Origin: Aeromicrobium wangtongii
Lineage (GTDB): Bacteria > Actinomycetota > Actinomycetes > Propionibacteriales > Nocardioidaceae
DNA: 64,000 nucleotides
Direction: 5' to 3'
NCBI RefSeq assembly: GCF_024584515.1
Contig: NZ_CP102173.1
Span: forward strand, 2,418,001-2,482,000
Below the pieces are notes generated by a model that saw only the letters and a program-made list of their open reading frames with translations, searched no databases and was not told the DNA's origin. Positions 16,905 through 26,177 of the stretch are shown in pieces; the first letter of the stretch is position 1; the number at the start of each line of letters is the position of its first letter. Made by a program: the position numbers and the translations under genes.

Positions 16905-18256
16905 GCAAGCGGGCCGGTGAGTGGCACCTCCTCGGGCACGACAGCGATCCCGTGCCCGGCGACTGGGAGCAGATCCAGGACGCAGCAAGACACCTGAGCG
17001 GCATCGCCGACACCATCGCCAACCAGGTGCGCCGTCTGCGGCAGATCAACGAGGACGACCAGATCTTGCGCGGCGAGTACGCCGACGGCCTGAAGAAGTC
17101 GTGCGGTGATCTCGCCGACGACCTGGACCGCGTCCAGGGACGGTTCGAGAAGGTCGGCGAGGAGCTCGCCGGCTGGTGGTCCCCCGTCATGACCGCGCGG
17201 ACCCAGACCTGGAACGCCCTGCAGGATGCGGAAGCCGCCCAGCAGGTGCTGGACGCCAACCCGTCCCCCGGCCCGGCGGCCCCGGGATCGCCGCCACCCA
17301 CCGAGGCGGAGAAGGACGCCGAGGAGATCCGCGCGGGCAAGGTCGACGGCGCGTCCGGCGACCTCACGGCCGCCCAGCGGGCCTTCGACGAAGCGATGTC
17401 GACGTATGACGAGAAGGCCAAGAAGGTCGCAGAGGCGATCGAGGACGCGTCCGACGACGACATGAAGGACGGTCGCTGGGACAAGTTCAAGAACTGGGTC
17501 GATGCGAATGCCAAATGGCTCAAGAAGATCGCCGACATCATCAGCATCATCGTGACGGTCGTCGCGGTCATCGCGCTGTTCTGCACCCCGGTCGGCTGGG
17601 TCATGGCGATCGTCGGGGCCCTGGCCTTGGTCGGCCTCGCGATCAGGTTCGCGCTCGCGGCGTCGGGCAACGGTTCATGGACCGACTTCGCCCTCGACGT
17701 GGTGGGGATCCTGACGCTCGGCACCGGACGCATCGCGGCGAGCCTGGCCAAGCTCGGGCGCGGCGCGACCCTGCGTGCCGTGGCGCCGGTGGCAGGCCGG
17801 GCCGCGCAGGCACGGACTGTTGCGGGCCTGCGCCAGGCCTTCGCGGACGCCTCGCTGCTGCGGAAGCCCGGTGTGTGGCTGACGAAGTCCAATCCGGTGT
17901 CGCGCTGGATCGCCGGCCGCACGGCCTACTCGACGGAGAAGGCCGCGTGGCTGGGCAAGGAGCTGGCGCCGGAGGTGACGACCGCGCTGCAGCGGCTCCG
18001 CGCCGGCGGTGACGAGATGGCCGCGGCCCTGCGCTCCGAGCTCGACGACATCACGACCCGCTTCGGACCTGGTCTCGTCGACGGTCTGCACAGCGGCGCC
18101 ACCCAGGTCGCCGAGAACGCGGCCCGGGCCGGCACCGGCATCGACATCGTCGACACCCTGCTGGGCGACAACAGTGCGGTGAACTACCCGGGCGTCGGGC
18201 CGTACAACGACCTCAAGGACGTCTGGAAGTACAGTCCGGGCGGTCACCTCAATTGA
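16901..18256 (+). CDS. Putative type VII-secreted effector-like protein
   Basis: A 451-aa protein. Residues 1-130 are helical (IQDAARHLSGIADTIANQVR, then GWWSPVMTARTQTW), resembling the N-terminal T7SS signal/LXG-like domain of actinobacterial polymorphic toxins. A Pro-rich linker (about 122-140) and a helical segment follow, then a hydrophobic stretch (about 210-255) that could insert in a membrane. The C-terminal 150 residues show no known toxin motif. It is coupled to the WXG100-like gene and to the small membrane gene behind it. Confidence 0.65.
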   Translation: MSKRAGEWHLLGHDSDPVPGDWEQIQDAARHLSGIADTIANQVRRLRQINEDDQILRGEYADGLKKSCGDLADDLDRVQGRFEKVGEELAGWWSPVMTARTQTWNALQDAEAAQQVLDANPSPGPAAPGSPPPTEAEKDAEEIRAGKVDGASGDLTAAQRAFDEAMSTYDEKAKKVAEAIEDASDDDMKDGRWDKFKNWVDANAKWLKKIADIISIIVTVVAVIALFCTPVGWVMAIVGALALVGLAIRFALAASGNGSWTDFALDVVGILTLGTGRIAASLAKLGRGATLRAVAPVAGRAAQARTVAGLRQAFADASLLRKPGVWLTKSNPVSRWIAGRTAYSTEKAAWLGKELAPEVTTALQRLRAGGDEMAAALRSELDDITTRFGPGLVDGLHSGATQVAENAARAGTGIDIVDTLLGDNSAVNYPGVGPYNDLKDVWKYSPGGHLN

Positions 18257-18615
18257 CGCGCGCACCAGTGGTCCAGCCCAAGTGCCCACGATGGATCTGG
18301 CTGCCCAGCCTGGGTGGCTTCTTCGGCGTCATCGCGCTCCTGGTCCTGCACGTGCTGCCTGAGTCCACGCACCCGTACCTGGCCTGGGCCATGGCGCTCG
18401 TGCCGCTGGCCGCGATGGGCGTCCTCGCACGGGAGTGGCGCCACCGCCGCCCCGTCACGGCGCACGAGCTGGAGTACGTCCGCGTCGGCATCGGGGTGCT
18501 GACGCTCTCCGGGATCGCCGCCCTGAGCGGCGGTGCGATCCCGCTGACCCTCGTGGCGGGTCCGGCCTTCTGGTTCTGGACGGTCGCGGACACGCGCAAG
18601 GGGCGCCGCACCTGA
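18253..18615 (+). CDS. Small membrane protein, last gene of the T7SS-like operon
   Basis: A 120-aa protein with about four hydrophobic segments (FFGVIALLVLHVL, YLAWAMALVPLAAMGVL, VGIGVLTLSGIAAL, PLTLVAGPAFWFW). It starts with TTG overlapping the effector stop (TTGA). In polymorphic toxin loci the gene just after the effector often encodes immunity; a membrane immunity protein would suit an effector with a hydrophobic core. That role is inferred from position only. Confidence 0.6.
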   Translation: MTRAPVVQPKCPRWIWLPSLGGFFGVIALLVLHVLPESTHPYLAWAMALVPLAAMGVLAREWRHRRPVTAHELEYVRVGIGVLTLSGIAALSGGAIPLTLVAGPAFWFWTVADTRKGRRT

Positions 18616-18629
18616 CGGTGCGACGCCCC
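18600..18629. terminator. Bidirectional hairpin between the T7SS-like operon and ilvC
   Basis: GGGGCG-c-CGCACC, loop TGAC, GGTGCG-a-CGCCCC: twelve base pairs with a single mismatch. It covers the stop codon of the plus-strand gene and lies 20 bp after the ilvC stop on the other strand. There is no T-run, so termination would be of the strong-hairpin actinobacterial type. Confidence 0.7.
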
Positions 18630-18648
18630 TGACGGGTGGTGCTGGTGA

Positions 18649-19710
<1,062 letters not shown>

Positions 19711-20241
19711 TCAGCTGACCTGCGTACCGGGGACGGTGCGCAGGGTGCGGTCGGTGATGGAACGGGACCCGCGGCCGATGGCCACACGTCCGGACTGGGC
19801 GATCTCGCGGATCCCGAACGGCTCGAGGACGTTCAGCATCGCGGTGAGCTTGCCCGCGTCGCCGGTCGCCTCGATCGTCACGGCGTCGGTGGCGACGTCG
19901 ACCACCTTAGCCCTGAACAGATTGACCGTCTCGAGGACCTGACCACGGGTCTGGGGGTCGGTCTTGACCTTGATCAGCATGAGCTCGCGCTCGACCGCGC
20001 TGGACGACTCGAGCTCGACGATCTTCAGGACGTTGACCAGCTTGTTGAGCTGCTTGGTGACCTGCTCGAGCGGCAGGTCCTCGACGCTCACCACGATCGT
20101 CATACGCGAGATCTCGGGAATCTCGGTGGGACCGACGGCCAGCGAGTCGATGTTGAAGCCGCGTCGCATGAACAGGCTCGAGACGCGGGCGAGCGCGCCC
20201 GGGGTGTTCTCGACCAGCACCGACAGAGTGTGCGATGTCAT
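19711..20241 (-). CDS. ilvN: Acetolactate synthase small subunit
   Basis: A 176-aa regulatory subunit that gives valine feedback control to IlvB. The N-terminal ACT domain (HTLSVLVENTPGALARVSSL, residues 4-23) has the effector loop GFNIDSLAVGPTE, and a second ACT-like half follows. The ATG shares one base with the ilvB stop (TGATG), so the subunits are translationally coupled. Confidence 0.94.
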   Translation of the reverse strand: MTSHTLSVLVENTPGALARVSSLFMRRGFNIDSLAVGPTEIPEISRMTIVVSVEDLPLEQVTKQLNKLVNVLKIVELESSSAVERELMLIKVKTDPQTRGQVLETVNLFRAKVVDVATDAVTIEATGDAGKLTAMLNVLEPFGIREIAQSGRVAIGRGSRSITDRTLRTVPGTQVS

Positions 20242-22019
20242 CAGATGTCTTCCTCGTCCCACTCCGGCGCGAGGTCTCGCGCGATCTGGATGTCGTCGTT
20301 GCTCGCGCCGCCGTGGACCATGGGCCACACCATCGCGTCACGCTCGACGACGAAGTCGATGACGACCGGACGATCGGTGATCGCCATGGCCTTCTCGATC
20401 GTGGCGTCGAGATCAGCCTCGCTGTCGCAGCGCAGGCCCACGCACCCGTAGGCGTCCGCGAGCTTGACGAAGTCGGGGATGCGCCGGGCGCCGATCGACT
20501 CCGGTCCGGTGTTGAGGTCGGTGTTGGAGTACCGGCCTTCGTACAGCAGCGTCTGCCACTGGCGGACCATGCCGAGCGAGGAGTTGTTGATGACCGCGAC
20601 CTTGATCGGGATGCCCTCGATCGCGCAGGTCGCCAGCTCCTGGTTGGTCATCTGGAAGCAGCCGTCACCGTCGATGGCCCACACGACCTTGCCGGGCAGG
20701 CCGACCTGGGCGCCCATCGCTGCGGGGACCGAGTAGCCCATCGTGCCGGCGCCGCCGGAGTTGAGCCACTGGCGCGGACGCTCGTAGTCGACGTAGTGCG
20801 CAGCCCACATCTGGTGCTGTCCGACACCGGCGACGTAGGTGGCGTCCGGTCCGGCGATCGCGCTGAGGCGCTCGATGACCGTCTGCGGGGCCAGGCCCGA
20901 TGCCGGCTTGTCGTAGCCGACCGGGAACTTGGCCTTGACCGCGAGCATCTGCTCCTTCCACGCCGAGTAGTCGCCCTCGACGCCGTCCTCGTCGGCCTGC
21001 TTGCGCAGGGTGGTGATCAGGTCGGCGATGACCTCGCGGCAGTCGCCCACGATCGGGACGTCGGCGATGCGGTTCTTGGAGATCTCGGCCGGATCGATGT
21101 CGGCGTGGATGATCTTGGCCAGCGGCGCGAACGAGGACAGCTGGCCCGTCACCCGGTCGTCGAAGCGCGCGCCGAGCGAGATCAGCAGGTCGCTGCGCTG
21201 CAGCGCGGCGACGGCCGCGACCGTTCCGTGCATGCCCGGCATGCCCAGGTGCAGCTCGTGGGAGTCGGGGAACGCGCCCCGTGCCATGAGGGTCGTGACG
21301 ACCGGGATCTGCGTGAGCTCGGCGAGCATCTTGAGCTCGGCGGCCGCATTGGCCTTGATGACACCGCCGCCGACGTAGAGGACGGGGCGCTCCGCGGCGG
21401 CGATCAGCCGAGCGGCCTCACGCACCTGCTTGCCGTGCGGGCGGGTCGTCGGCCGGTAGCCCGGCAGCGCCAGCTCGTTCGGCCAGTGGAAGGACGTCTT
21501 TGCCTGCAGCGCGTCCTTGGCGATGTCGACGAGCACCGGGCCCGGGCGACCGGTGCCGGCGATGTGGAACGCCTCGGCGATGACGCGCGGGATGTCAGCA
21601 GCGTCGGTGACCAGGTAGCTGTGCTTGGTGATCGGCATCGTGATGCCGCGGATGTCAGCCTCTTGGAAACCGTCCGTGCCGATGAGGTGGGTCGCCACCT
21701 GGCCGGTGATCGCGACGATCGGGACCGAGTCCATGAACGCGTCGGCGATCGCGGTGACCAGGTTGGTCGCGCCAGGGCCGGATGTCGCCATGCAGACGCC
21801 GACCTTACCGGTGACCATCGCGTAGCCCTGCGCGGCGTGTCCTGCTCCCTGCTCGTGCCGGACCAGGATGTGTCGGATCTGCTCGGAGTCGAAGAGCGGG
21901 TCGTAGGCCGGAAGGATGGCGCCGCCCGGGATACCGAAGATGGTGTCCACGCCAGCGTGCTCCAGCGCTCGAACGAGGCTCTGGGCCCCGGTCAGCTGCT
22001 CGGAGATCTGCTCTGTCAT
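20241..22019 (-). CDS. ilvB: Acetolactate synthase large subunit
   Basis: A 592-aa ThDP-dependent enzyme, the committed step of Val, Leu and Ile synthesis. The N-terminal domain has [13 protein letters not shown] and the catalytic Glu in [14 protein letters not shown]. The middle FAD-type domain and the C-terminal ThDP motif [12 protein letters not shown]...INN are intact. First gene of ilvBNC, 61 bp downstream of a terminator that follows a Leu/Val-rich leader peptide. Confidence 0.95.
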   Translation of the reverse strand: MTEQISEQLTGAQSLVRALEHAGVDTIFGIPGGAILPAYDPLFDSEQIRHILVRHEQGAGHAAQGYAMVTGKVGVCMATSGPGATNLVTAIADAFMDSVPIVAITGQVATHLIGTDGFQEADIRGITMPITKHSYLVTDAADIPRVIAEAFHIAGTGRPGPVLVDIAKDALQAKTSFHWPNELALPGYRPTTRPHGKQVREAARLIAAAERPVLYVGGGVIKANAAAELKMLAELTQIPVVTTLMARGAFPDSHELHLGMPGMHGTVAAVAALQRSDLLISLGARFDDRVTGQLSSFAPLAKIIHADIDPAEISKNRIADVPIVGDCREVIADLITTLRKQADEDGVEGDYSAWKEQMLAVKAKFPVGYDKPASGLAPQTVIERLSAIAGPDATYVAGVGQHQMWAAHYVDYERPRQWLNSGGAGTMGYSVPAAMGAQVGLPGKVVWAIDGDGCFQMTNQELATCAIEGIPIKVAVINNSSLGMVRQWQTLLYEGRYSNTDLNTGPESIGARRIPDFVKLADAYGCVGLRCDSEADLDATIEKAMAITDRPVVIDFVVERDAMVWPMVHGGASNDDIQIARDLAPEWDEEDI

Positions 22020-22080
22020 GAGTCTTGATACCTAACTGTTCGTTTCATCGTAGGCCGGTTGCGACCTGGTTCGATCGCAT

Positions 22081-22126
22081 AAAAAAATCCCCCGGCCCCA
22101 GACGTTCACTGGGTGCTATCGAGGGA
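22081..22126 (-). terminator. Attenuator terminator before ilvB
   Basis: On the minus strand an outer stem TCCCTCG/CGGGGGA (22126-22120 with 22094-22088, one G:T pair) encloses an inner CCCAG/CTGGG hairpin, followed by seven Ts. It lies between the leader peptide and ilvB, so it is probably the attenuator. The alternative antiterminator fold is not resolved here. Confidence 0.75.
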
Positions 22127-22154
22127 GACGCGGAGCCGAATGAAGGCTATCGCG

Positions 22155-22187
22155 TCACTGACGTACTACGAGGAGGGGAGCGTGCAT
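22155..22187 (-). CDS. Leu/Val-rich leader peptide of ilvBNC
   Basis: A 10-codon ORF, MHAPLLVVRQ, with adjacent Leu-Leu-Val-Val codons, ending 28 bases before the terminator stem. Stalling at Leu or Val codons would favour read-through into ilvBNC. AGGG lies only one base before the ATG, which is close for a Shine-Dalgarno. An overlapping ORF from ATG 22198 (MLRACTLPSS) is possible but lacks the codon run. Confidence 0.6.
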   Translation of the reverse strand: MHAPLLVVRQ

Positions 22188-22215
22188 GCCCTCAGCATGA
22201 ACCGGGCGCAGGGAA

Positions 22216-22244
22216 ATATCAAGTCGCGAGACAAGGCGTACCAA
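22216..22244 (-). promoter_or_regulatory. Predicted promoter of the ilvB leader
   Basis: On the minus strand, TTGGTA (22244-22239), a 17-base spacer and TGATAT (22221-22216). The predicted transcript starts near 22209, about 22 bases before the leader peptide ATG. Sequence match only. Confidence 0.45.
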
Positions 22245-22358
22245 CATGTGGACATGTCCTGTCCCGACGACCCCCCGGTTGGCCCGGACCCCGCCTCATG
22301 GGATGCAATGGAAGGGACCTGCCGCACAGAGGCAGGCGCCTAACTTAGGGGAACTCAC

Positions 22359-22709
22359 ATGAAGAAGACCATGAGCGCGGCGTTCCTCGTCGCAGCACTG
22401 GCCCTCACATCCGCGTGCGGCGGAAGCGACGACAACCGTCCCACCAAGGCCGAGGTGAAGACCGCCATCACGAGCGAGGACAGCGTCTTCGGCACCGCGA
22501 TCCCCGAGGAGTCCGCCGACTGTGTCGCGGGCGTCCTGGTCGACTCGGACGTCTCCGACAAGACGCTGAAGGCGATCGTCGAGAGCGATGACGACTACAA
22601 GGGCAGCAAGGACGACGAGAAGGCCCTCACCGGCCTCAGCGACGAGTTCGCCAAGTGCGTCACCACCAAGACGCCCGCTCCGGACGCCACGGAGACTCCT
22701 GCGCAGTAG
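22359..22709 (+). CDS. Small lipoprotein, unknown function
   Basis: A 116-aa secreted protein. The signal peptide ends in LTSAC with the lipidated Cys at residue 20. The mature part is acidic and contains two Cys (ADCVAG and FAKCVT) that could form a disulfide, then a Thr/Pro-rich tail. GGGGAA lies ahead of the ATG. Similar short lipoproteins with two Cys are common in Nocardioidaceae, without known function. Confidence 0.75.
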   Translation: MKKTMSAAFLVAALALTSACGGSDDNRPTKAEVKTAITSEDSVFGTAIPEESADCVAGVLVDSDVSDKTLKAIVESDDDYKGSKDDEKALTGLSDEFAKCVTTKTPAPDATETPAQ

Positions 22710-22725
22710 TACCCCGCGCATCAAG

Positions 22726-22761
22726 GAACGGCCCGGTGGAGCATCGCTCCCCGGGCCGTTC
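22726..22761. terminator. Long bidirectional terminator hairpin
   Basis: GAACGGCCCGG pairs with CCGGGCCGTTC (11 bp perfect), enclosing GGAGC-ATC-GCTCC: about 16 paired bases in all. It lies between the lipoprotein and the convergent DinB-family gene and would serve both strands. Confidence 0.8.
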
Positions 22762-22773
22762 GCATGTCCGGTG

Positions 22774-23400
22774 TCAGAGCAGCGGCAGCGCGGCGTCGTC
22801 GCTCGGCTCGCGCCCCGTGGCCTGGCGGATCCAGGTGAGCCGCTCCCCCGTCTGCGGCGGCGAGCCGGCCACCTCTGCGTAGGCCTGCGCCAGGGCACCG
22901 GCCACCGCGTCGACCGCCTCGTCGAGCAGCGGCGGCGCGGGGACGGTCGGCACCGACCGGCCGAGGTCGTCACCGTGGACGACGAGCTCCAGCAGCCGCG
23001 TCATCACGAAGTCGTCCAGCCCGATGGTGCCGCGCGGGCCCCGGACGACATCGGTGTGCAGTGCATCCAGGGTCGAGAAGCCGAGCCTCGCACAGTTGTC
23101 GATGCCGCCGAGCAGATCGCTCTCGAACGACCGCGCGAGCTGGATCGTGCCGTCGGCGATCTCCTGTGCCGAGGCGCTGTACGCCGCTATGTACGAACCC
23201 AGGGTCTCGGTGCGTGCGCCGGGCTCGGGGCCGAGCACCGTGAGGGCCAGGAACGAGCGGCCCAGGTGCGTCACGAGCTCGTGGACGTTCCACGCCTCGA
23301 GGACGCTCGGTTCGGTGCGGTGGTCCAGCAGGCCGGAGTTCTCGATCCAGGCCCGCAGGTCCGTCCACTGGCGGTGCAGCAGATCGCGCGACGTCACCAC
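22774..23400 (-). CDS. DinB-fold, mycothiol-dependent maleylpyruvate isomerase-like protein
   Basis: A 208-aa helical-bundle protein of the maleylpyruvate isomerase N-terminal (MDMPI/DinB) type. It has EAWNVHELVTHLGRSFLAL near residues 35-53 and LELVVHGDDLGRSV near 136-149; the His and Asp/Glu residues form the family's metal site. Relatives are often mycothiol-dependent. The substrate is unknown. It starts at GTG 23400, or at GTG 23397, which overlaps the upstream stop as GTGA. Confidence 0.78.
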   Translation of the reverse strand: MVTSRDLLHRQWTDLRAWIENSGLLDHRTEPSVLEAWNVHELVTHLGRSFLALTVLGPEPGARTETLGSYIAAYSASAQEIADGTIQLARSFESDLLGGIDNCARLGFSTLDALHTDVVRGPRGTIGLDDFVMTRLLELVVHGDDLGRSVPTVPAPPLLDEAVDAVAGALAQAYAEVAGSPPQTGERLTWIRQATGREPSDDAALPLL

Positions 23401-24836
23401 GGCGACGCCTCGTAGTCCTTGAGGAACACGCCGTGGACGTCCTCGCCTGCTTCACCTCGCACGATCGGATCGTAGACGCGCGCGGCGCCGTCCACCAGGT
23501 CCAGCGGCGCCTTGAAGCCCTCCTCGGCGAGGCGGACCTTGGTCGGGTGCGGACGCTCGTCGGTGATCCACCCGGTGTCGACGGCGGTCATGAGGATGCC
23601 GTCCTCCTCCAGCATCTCCCCCGCGCTCGTGCGGGTGAGCATGTTGAGGGCGGCCTTGGCCATGTTGGTGTGCGGGTGCCCGGGACCCTTGTAGCGCCGG
23701 CTGAACTGGCCCTCCATCGCCGAGACGTTGACGACGTAGGTGCGCCGGGCCTCCGAAGCGGCCATCGACGGCCGCAGCCGGCTGACCAGGATGAACGGCG
23801 CGGTGGTGTTGCACAGCTGGACCTCGAGCAGCTCCAGGGCATCGACCTCGTGCACGCGCTGCGTCCAGCTGTTGACGTCGACGGTGTCGGGCACGAGCCC
23901 GCCGGCGTCGATGCGCGACAGATCCGCGGAGCCGGCCATCAGCGCCATCGAGGTCAGCTCCTCGGCGGTGTGGGAGTCGCCGGCCATCACGGGGTGCGAC
24001 GCGACCGAGCCCACGAGCGCCGCCGGGTGCGCGTCGCTGGTGTGGCCGAAGGTCAGCAGCTCGGGCAGCGGCCCCTCGGGCAGCGGTGCGTTCTCCGCCT
24101 CGGCCAACGGCGCGTACGCGCCGGGCGTGCGCCGCACGGTCTGGGCGGCGTTGTTGATCAGGATGTCGAGCGGCCCCTGCTCGGCGACGGAGTCGGCCAG
24201 GCCGACGACCTGGGCGGGATCGCGCAGGTCGATGCCGACGATGCGCAGACGGTGGATCCAGTCGGCGCTGTCGGGCATCGCGGTGAAGCGCCGCACGGCG
24301 TCGTGCGGGAAGCGGGTGGTGATCGTGGTGTGCGCACCGTCGCGCAGCAGCCGCAGCGCGATGTACATGCCGATCTTGGCGCGGCCGCCGGTCAGCAGCG
24401 CACGCTTGCCGGTCAGATCGGTGCGGGCGTCCCGCTTGGCGCGGTTCAACGCGGCGCACTCGGGGCAGAGCTGGTGGTAGAACGCGTCGACGACGGTGTA
24501 CTTCTGCTTGCAGATGTAGCAGGGACGCGGGACGAGCAAGGTGCCCGCAGTGGCACCGGCGGCGTTCGAGACCAGCGGGATGCCTTCGGTCTCGTCGTCG
24601 ATGCGCGTGGGCGACCCGGTGGCGGTGGTGGCGACCACGGCGCGGTCGGCCGCGGCGACCTCGGCCCGCTTGGCGAGCCGGCGCTGCTTCTTGACGTCCT
24701 TGTAGAACTTGCCGCAGGCCCGACGCAGCGCGACGTACGCCTCGTCGTCCTCCTCGAGGTACTGGGCCTCACCCAGGACCTTCAGAGCGGTCGCCAGCTC
24801 ATCGTGGTCGAACTTTGCACGGGGATGAGAGGACAT
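23394..24836 (-). CDS. SDR-family protein with a zinc-ribbon N-terminus and no catalytic Tyr
   Basis: A 480-aa protein. Residues 1-100 are basic and helical; CYIC and CPEC pairs (about 108-130) make a C4 zinc-ribbon-like site; the rest is a short-chain dehydrogenase Rossmann domain (LLTGGRAKIGMYIALRLL, ILINNAAQT, VVNVSAMEGQF). At the YxxxK position the sequence is TNMAK, so the usual catalytic Tyr is replaced by Thr. The protein is about twice normal SDR length. It may act as a binding or regulatory protein rather than an oxidoreductase. It is coupled to the DinB gene downstream. Confidence 0.75.
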   Translation of the reverse strand: MSSHPRAKFDHDELATALKVLGEAQYLEEDDEAYVALRRACGKFYKDVKKQRRLAKRAEVAAADRAVVATTATGSPTRIDDETEGIPLVSNAAGATAGTLLVPRPCYICKQKYTVVDAFYHQLCPECAALNRAKRDARTDLTGKRALLTGGRAKIGMYIALRLLRDGAHTTITTRFPHDAVRRFTAMPDSADWIHRLRIVGIDLRDPAQVVGLADSVAEQGPLDILINNAAQTVRRTPGAYAPLAEAENAPLPEGPLPELLTFGHTSDAHPAALVGSVASHPVMAGDSHTAEELTSMALMAGSADLSRIDAGGLVPDTVDVNSWTQRVHEVDALELLEVQLCNTTAPFILVSRLRPSMAASEARRTYVVNVSAMEGQFSRRYKGPGHPHTNMAKAALNMLTRTSAGEMLEEDGILMTAVDTGWITDERPHPTKVRLAEEGFKAPLDLVDGAARVYDPIVRGEAGEDVHGVFLKDYEASPW

Positions 24837-24879
24837 AGGTCCCATTCTCCCTGACCGCCCGGCACCGCCACAGTGCGGG

Positions 24880-25545
24880 TTAGCGCCGCCAGAACCGGGA
24901 CTGACGCCTGCGGTGCAGCACGTGCGCATCCCCCAGCGCGGCCCGCACCTCCTCGGGCACGCCACCCATCCCCGTGATCGTGACGGTCGCCACTCCCAGC
25001 GCCTCCAGGCTCGTCGACGCGCTCAGGGCTGAGTCGAGGGCAGAGCCCACTTCGTCGGCGTCGCCGGCCTCGGCGACGTAGGCGATGCAGCCCAGCAGCG
25101 GGCTGTCGTCCACCGTGTAGCTGAAGGCATGAACCTCCTGGACGCTGCCGGTGCCCGTTGCCGCGTCGACCACCGCGTTGCGCACGGCCTCGTCGAGCTC
25201 CCAAGCGGCGACGCGCACCTGCGAGCGGGGCGGGAAGGGCGCGACGTACCGCTTGAGCTGGGCGACATAGGCCGCCGGTGCCGTCATCCCCGTCGACCGC
25301 TCGGGGTCGACGACAACGCCGACGCCGTCCGGGAGCAGCGCGAGCAGCTCCCGGACCTTGATCTGCTTGAGCTCCCACGACTCGACGTGCAGCGCCTCGG
25401 TCGCGATCTCCTCGCTGGTCCACACGGCCACCATCTGCTGGCCGGGCGTCGGCTCACTGCCGGAGAAGACACCGGTCGTGCGGTCGACGCCGATGAGGAC
25501 GGTCGCGAACAGGAAGTCCCACTTGGTCGCGAACACGCTGCTCAT
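24880..25545 (-). CDS. SseB-like protein
   Basis: A 221-aa soluble protein resembling SseB-family proteins, with MVAVWTSEEIATEA and VGVVVDPERSTGM, in the order found in the SseB N-terminal domain, and a second alpha/beta part with ATVTITGMGGVPEEV. Such proteins are common beside type VII and polymorphic toxin genes, but their function is not established. The ATG overlaps the upstream stop (ATGA). Confidence 0.65.
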   Translation of the reverse strand: MSSVFATKWDFLFATVLIGVDRTTGVFSGSEPTPGQQMVAVWTSEEIATEALHVESWELKQIKVRELLALLPDGVGVVVDPERSTGMTAPAAYVAQLKRYVAPFPPRSQVRVAAWELDEAVRNAVVDAATGTGSVQEVHAFSYTVDDSPLLGCIAYVAEAGDADEVGSALDSALSASTSLEALGVATVTITGMGGVPEEVRAALGDAHVLHRRRQSRFWRR

Positions 25546-26177
25546 CGCGAGCCGAGATGGCCGACGGGTAGGACGTTCATGCTGACAACCATGAGCTCGA
25601 TCACCCCTGGACGATACCGCCGGGTGCCGAACCTGCTTCCACTGAGGATTGCGCTCTCGAAGTCTGTGATCAGCAGGTGCTTTCCCAGGTCGCGCACCGT
25701 AGCAGTGCGCGGCACGGTGAGGCGGACGCCTCCGTCGAAGATGATCGTGAGCTCGACCCCGTCGTCGGCCACGGTCTCGAGTTCGTACCACTCGTCGTAG
25801 GGCCGGCCGAGCCAGCCGTCCGGCATCAAGAAGTAGACGCTGTGCCAGCGCCGGAAGAACGCACGGATGACCGCAGGAGACAGCTGGCCGATCATCTCGA
25901 GAAAGTCGCGGCACGCTTCGTCCTCGCTCTTGAAGACGACCGGGTTTTGATAGCTGCCGCGCTCGAAGTAGGACGTGAGCCAGGTGCCGTCCAGCCGTCT
26001 CACCAGGACGGAGACGTTGTCGTCACCCGGCAGCCGGCCGTTCTCCTCGCCGATCCACACGCGCCGATACGGCTCGTCGGACGCCGCAATGGCCTCGCGG
26101 ACGTCCGCGACGGTCAGCGTGGGTCCCACGTCCGTACCGGCAGCGCGACGCCTCGCCCGCGGGCGCCACCAGCTCAC
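25542..26177 (-). CDS. Hypothetical protein, middle gene of a coupled trio
   Basis: A 211-aa protein beginning MSWWRPRARRRAAGTDVGP and followed by VREAIAASDEPYRRVWIGEE. It is aromatic-rich in the middle (FFRRWHSVYFLMPDGWLGRP) and ends with a hydrophobic strand (VIELMVVSMNVLPVGHL). GTG 26177 overlaps the upstream stop as GTGA, which decides this start over longer forms. No family is recognised. Confidence 0.65.
   Translation of the reverse strand: MSWWRPRARRRAAGTDVGPTLTVADVREAIAASDEPYRRVWIGEENGRLPGDDNVSVLVRRLDGTWLTSYFERGSYQNPVVFKSEDEACRDFLEMIGQLSPAVIRAFFRRWHSVYFLMPDGWLGRPYDEWYELETVADDGVELTIIFDGGVRLTVPRTATVRDLGKHLLITDFESAILSGSRFGTRRYRPGVIELMVVSMNVLPVGHLGSR

Noticed and set aside
22113..22343. 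Plus-strand 76-codon frame upstream of the lipoprotein gene
   Set aside because: It covers the ilvB leader peptide, attenuator and promoter on the other strand, which explain the region better.
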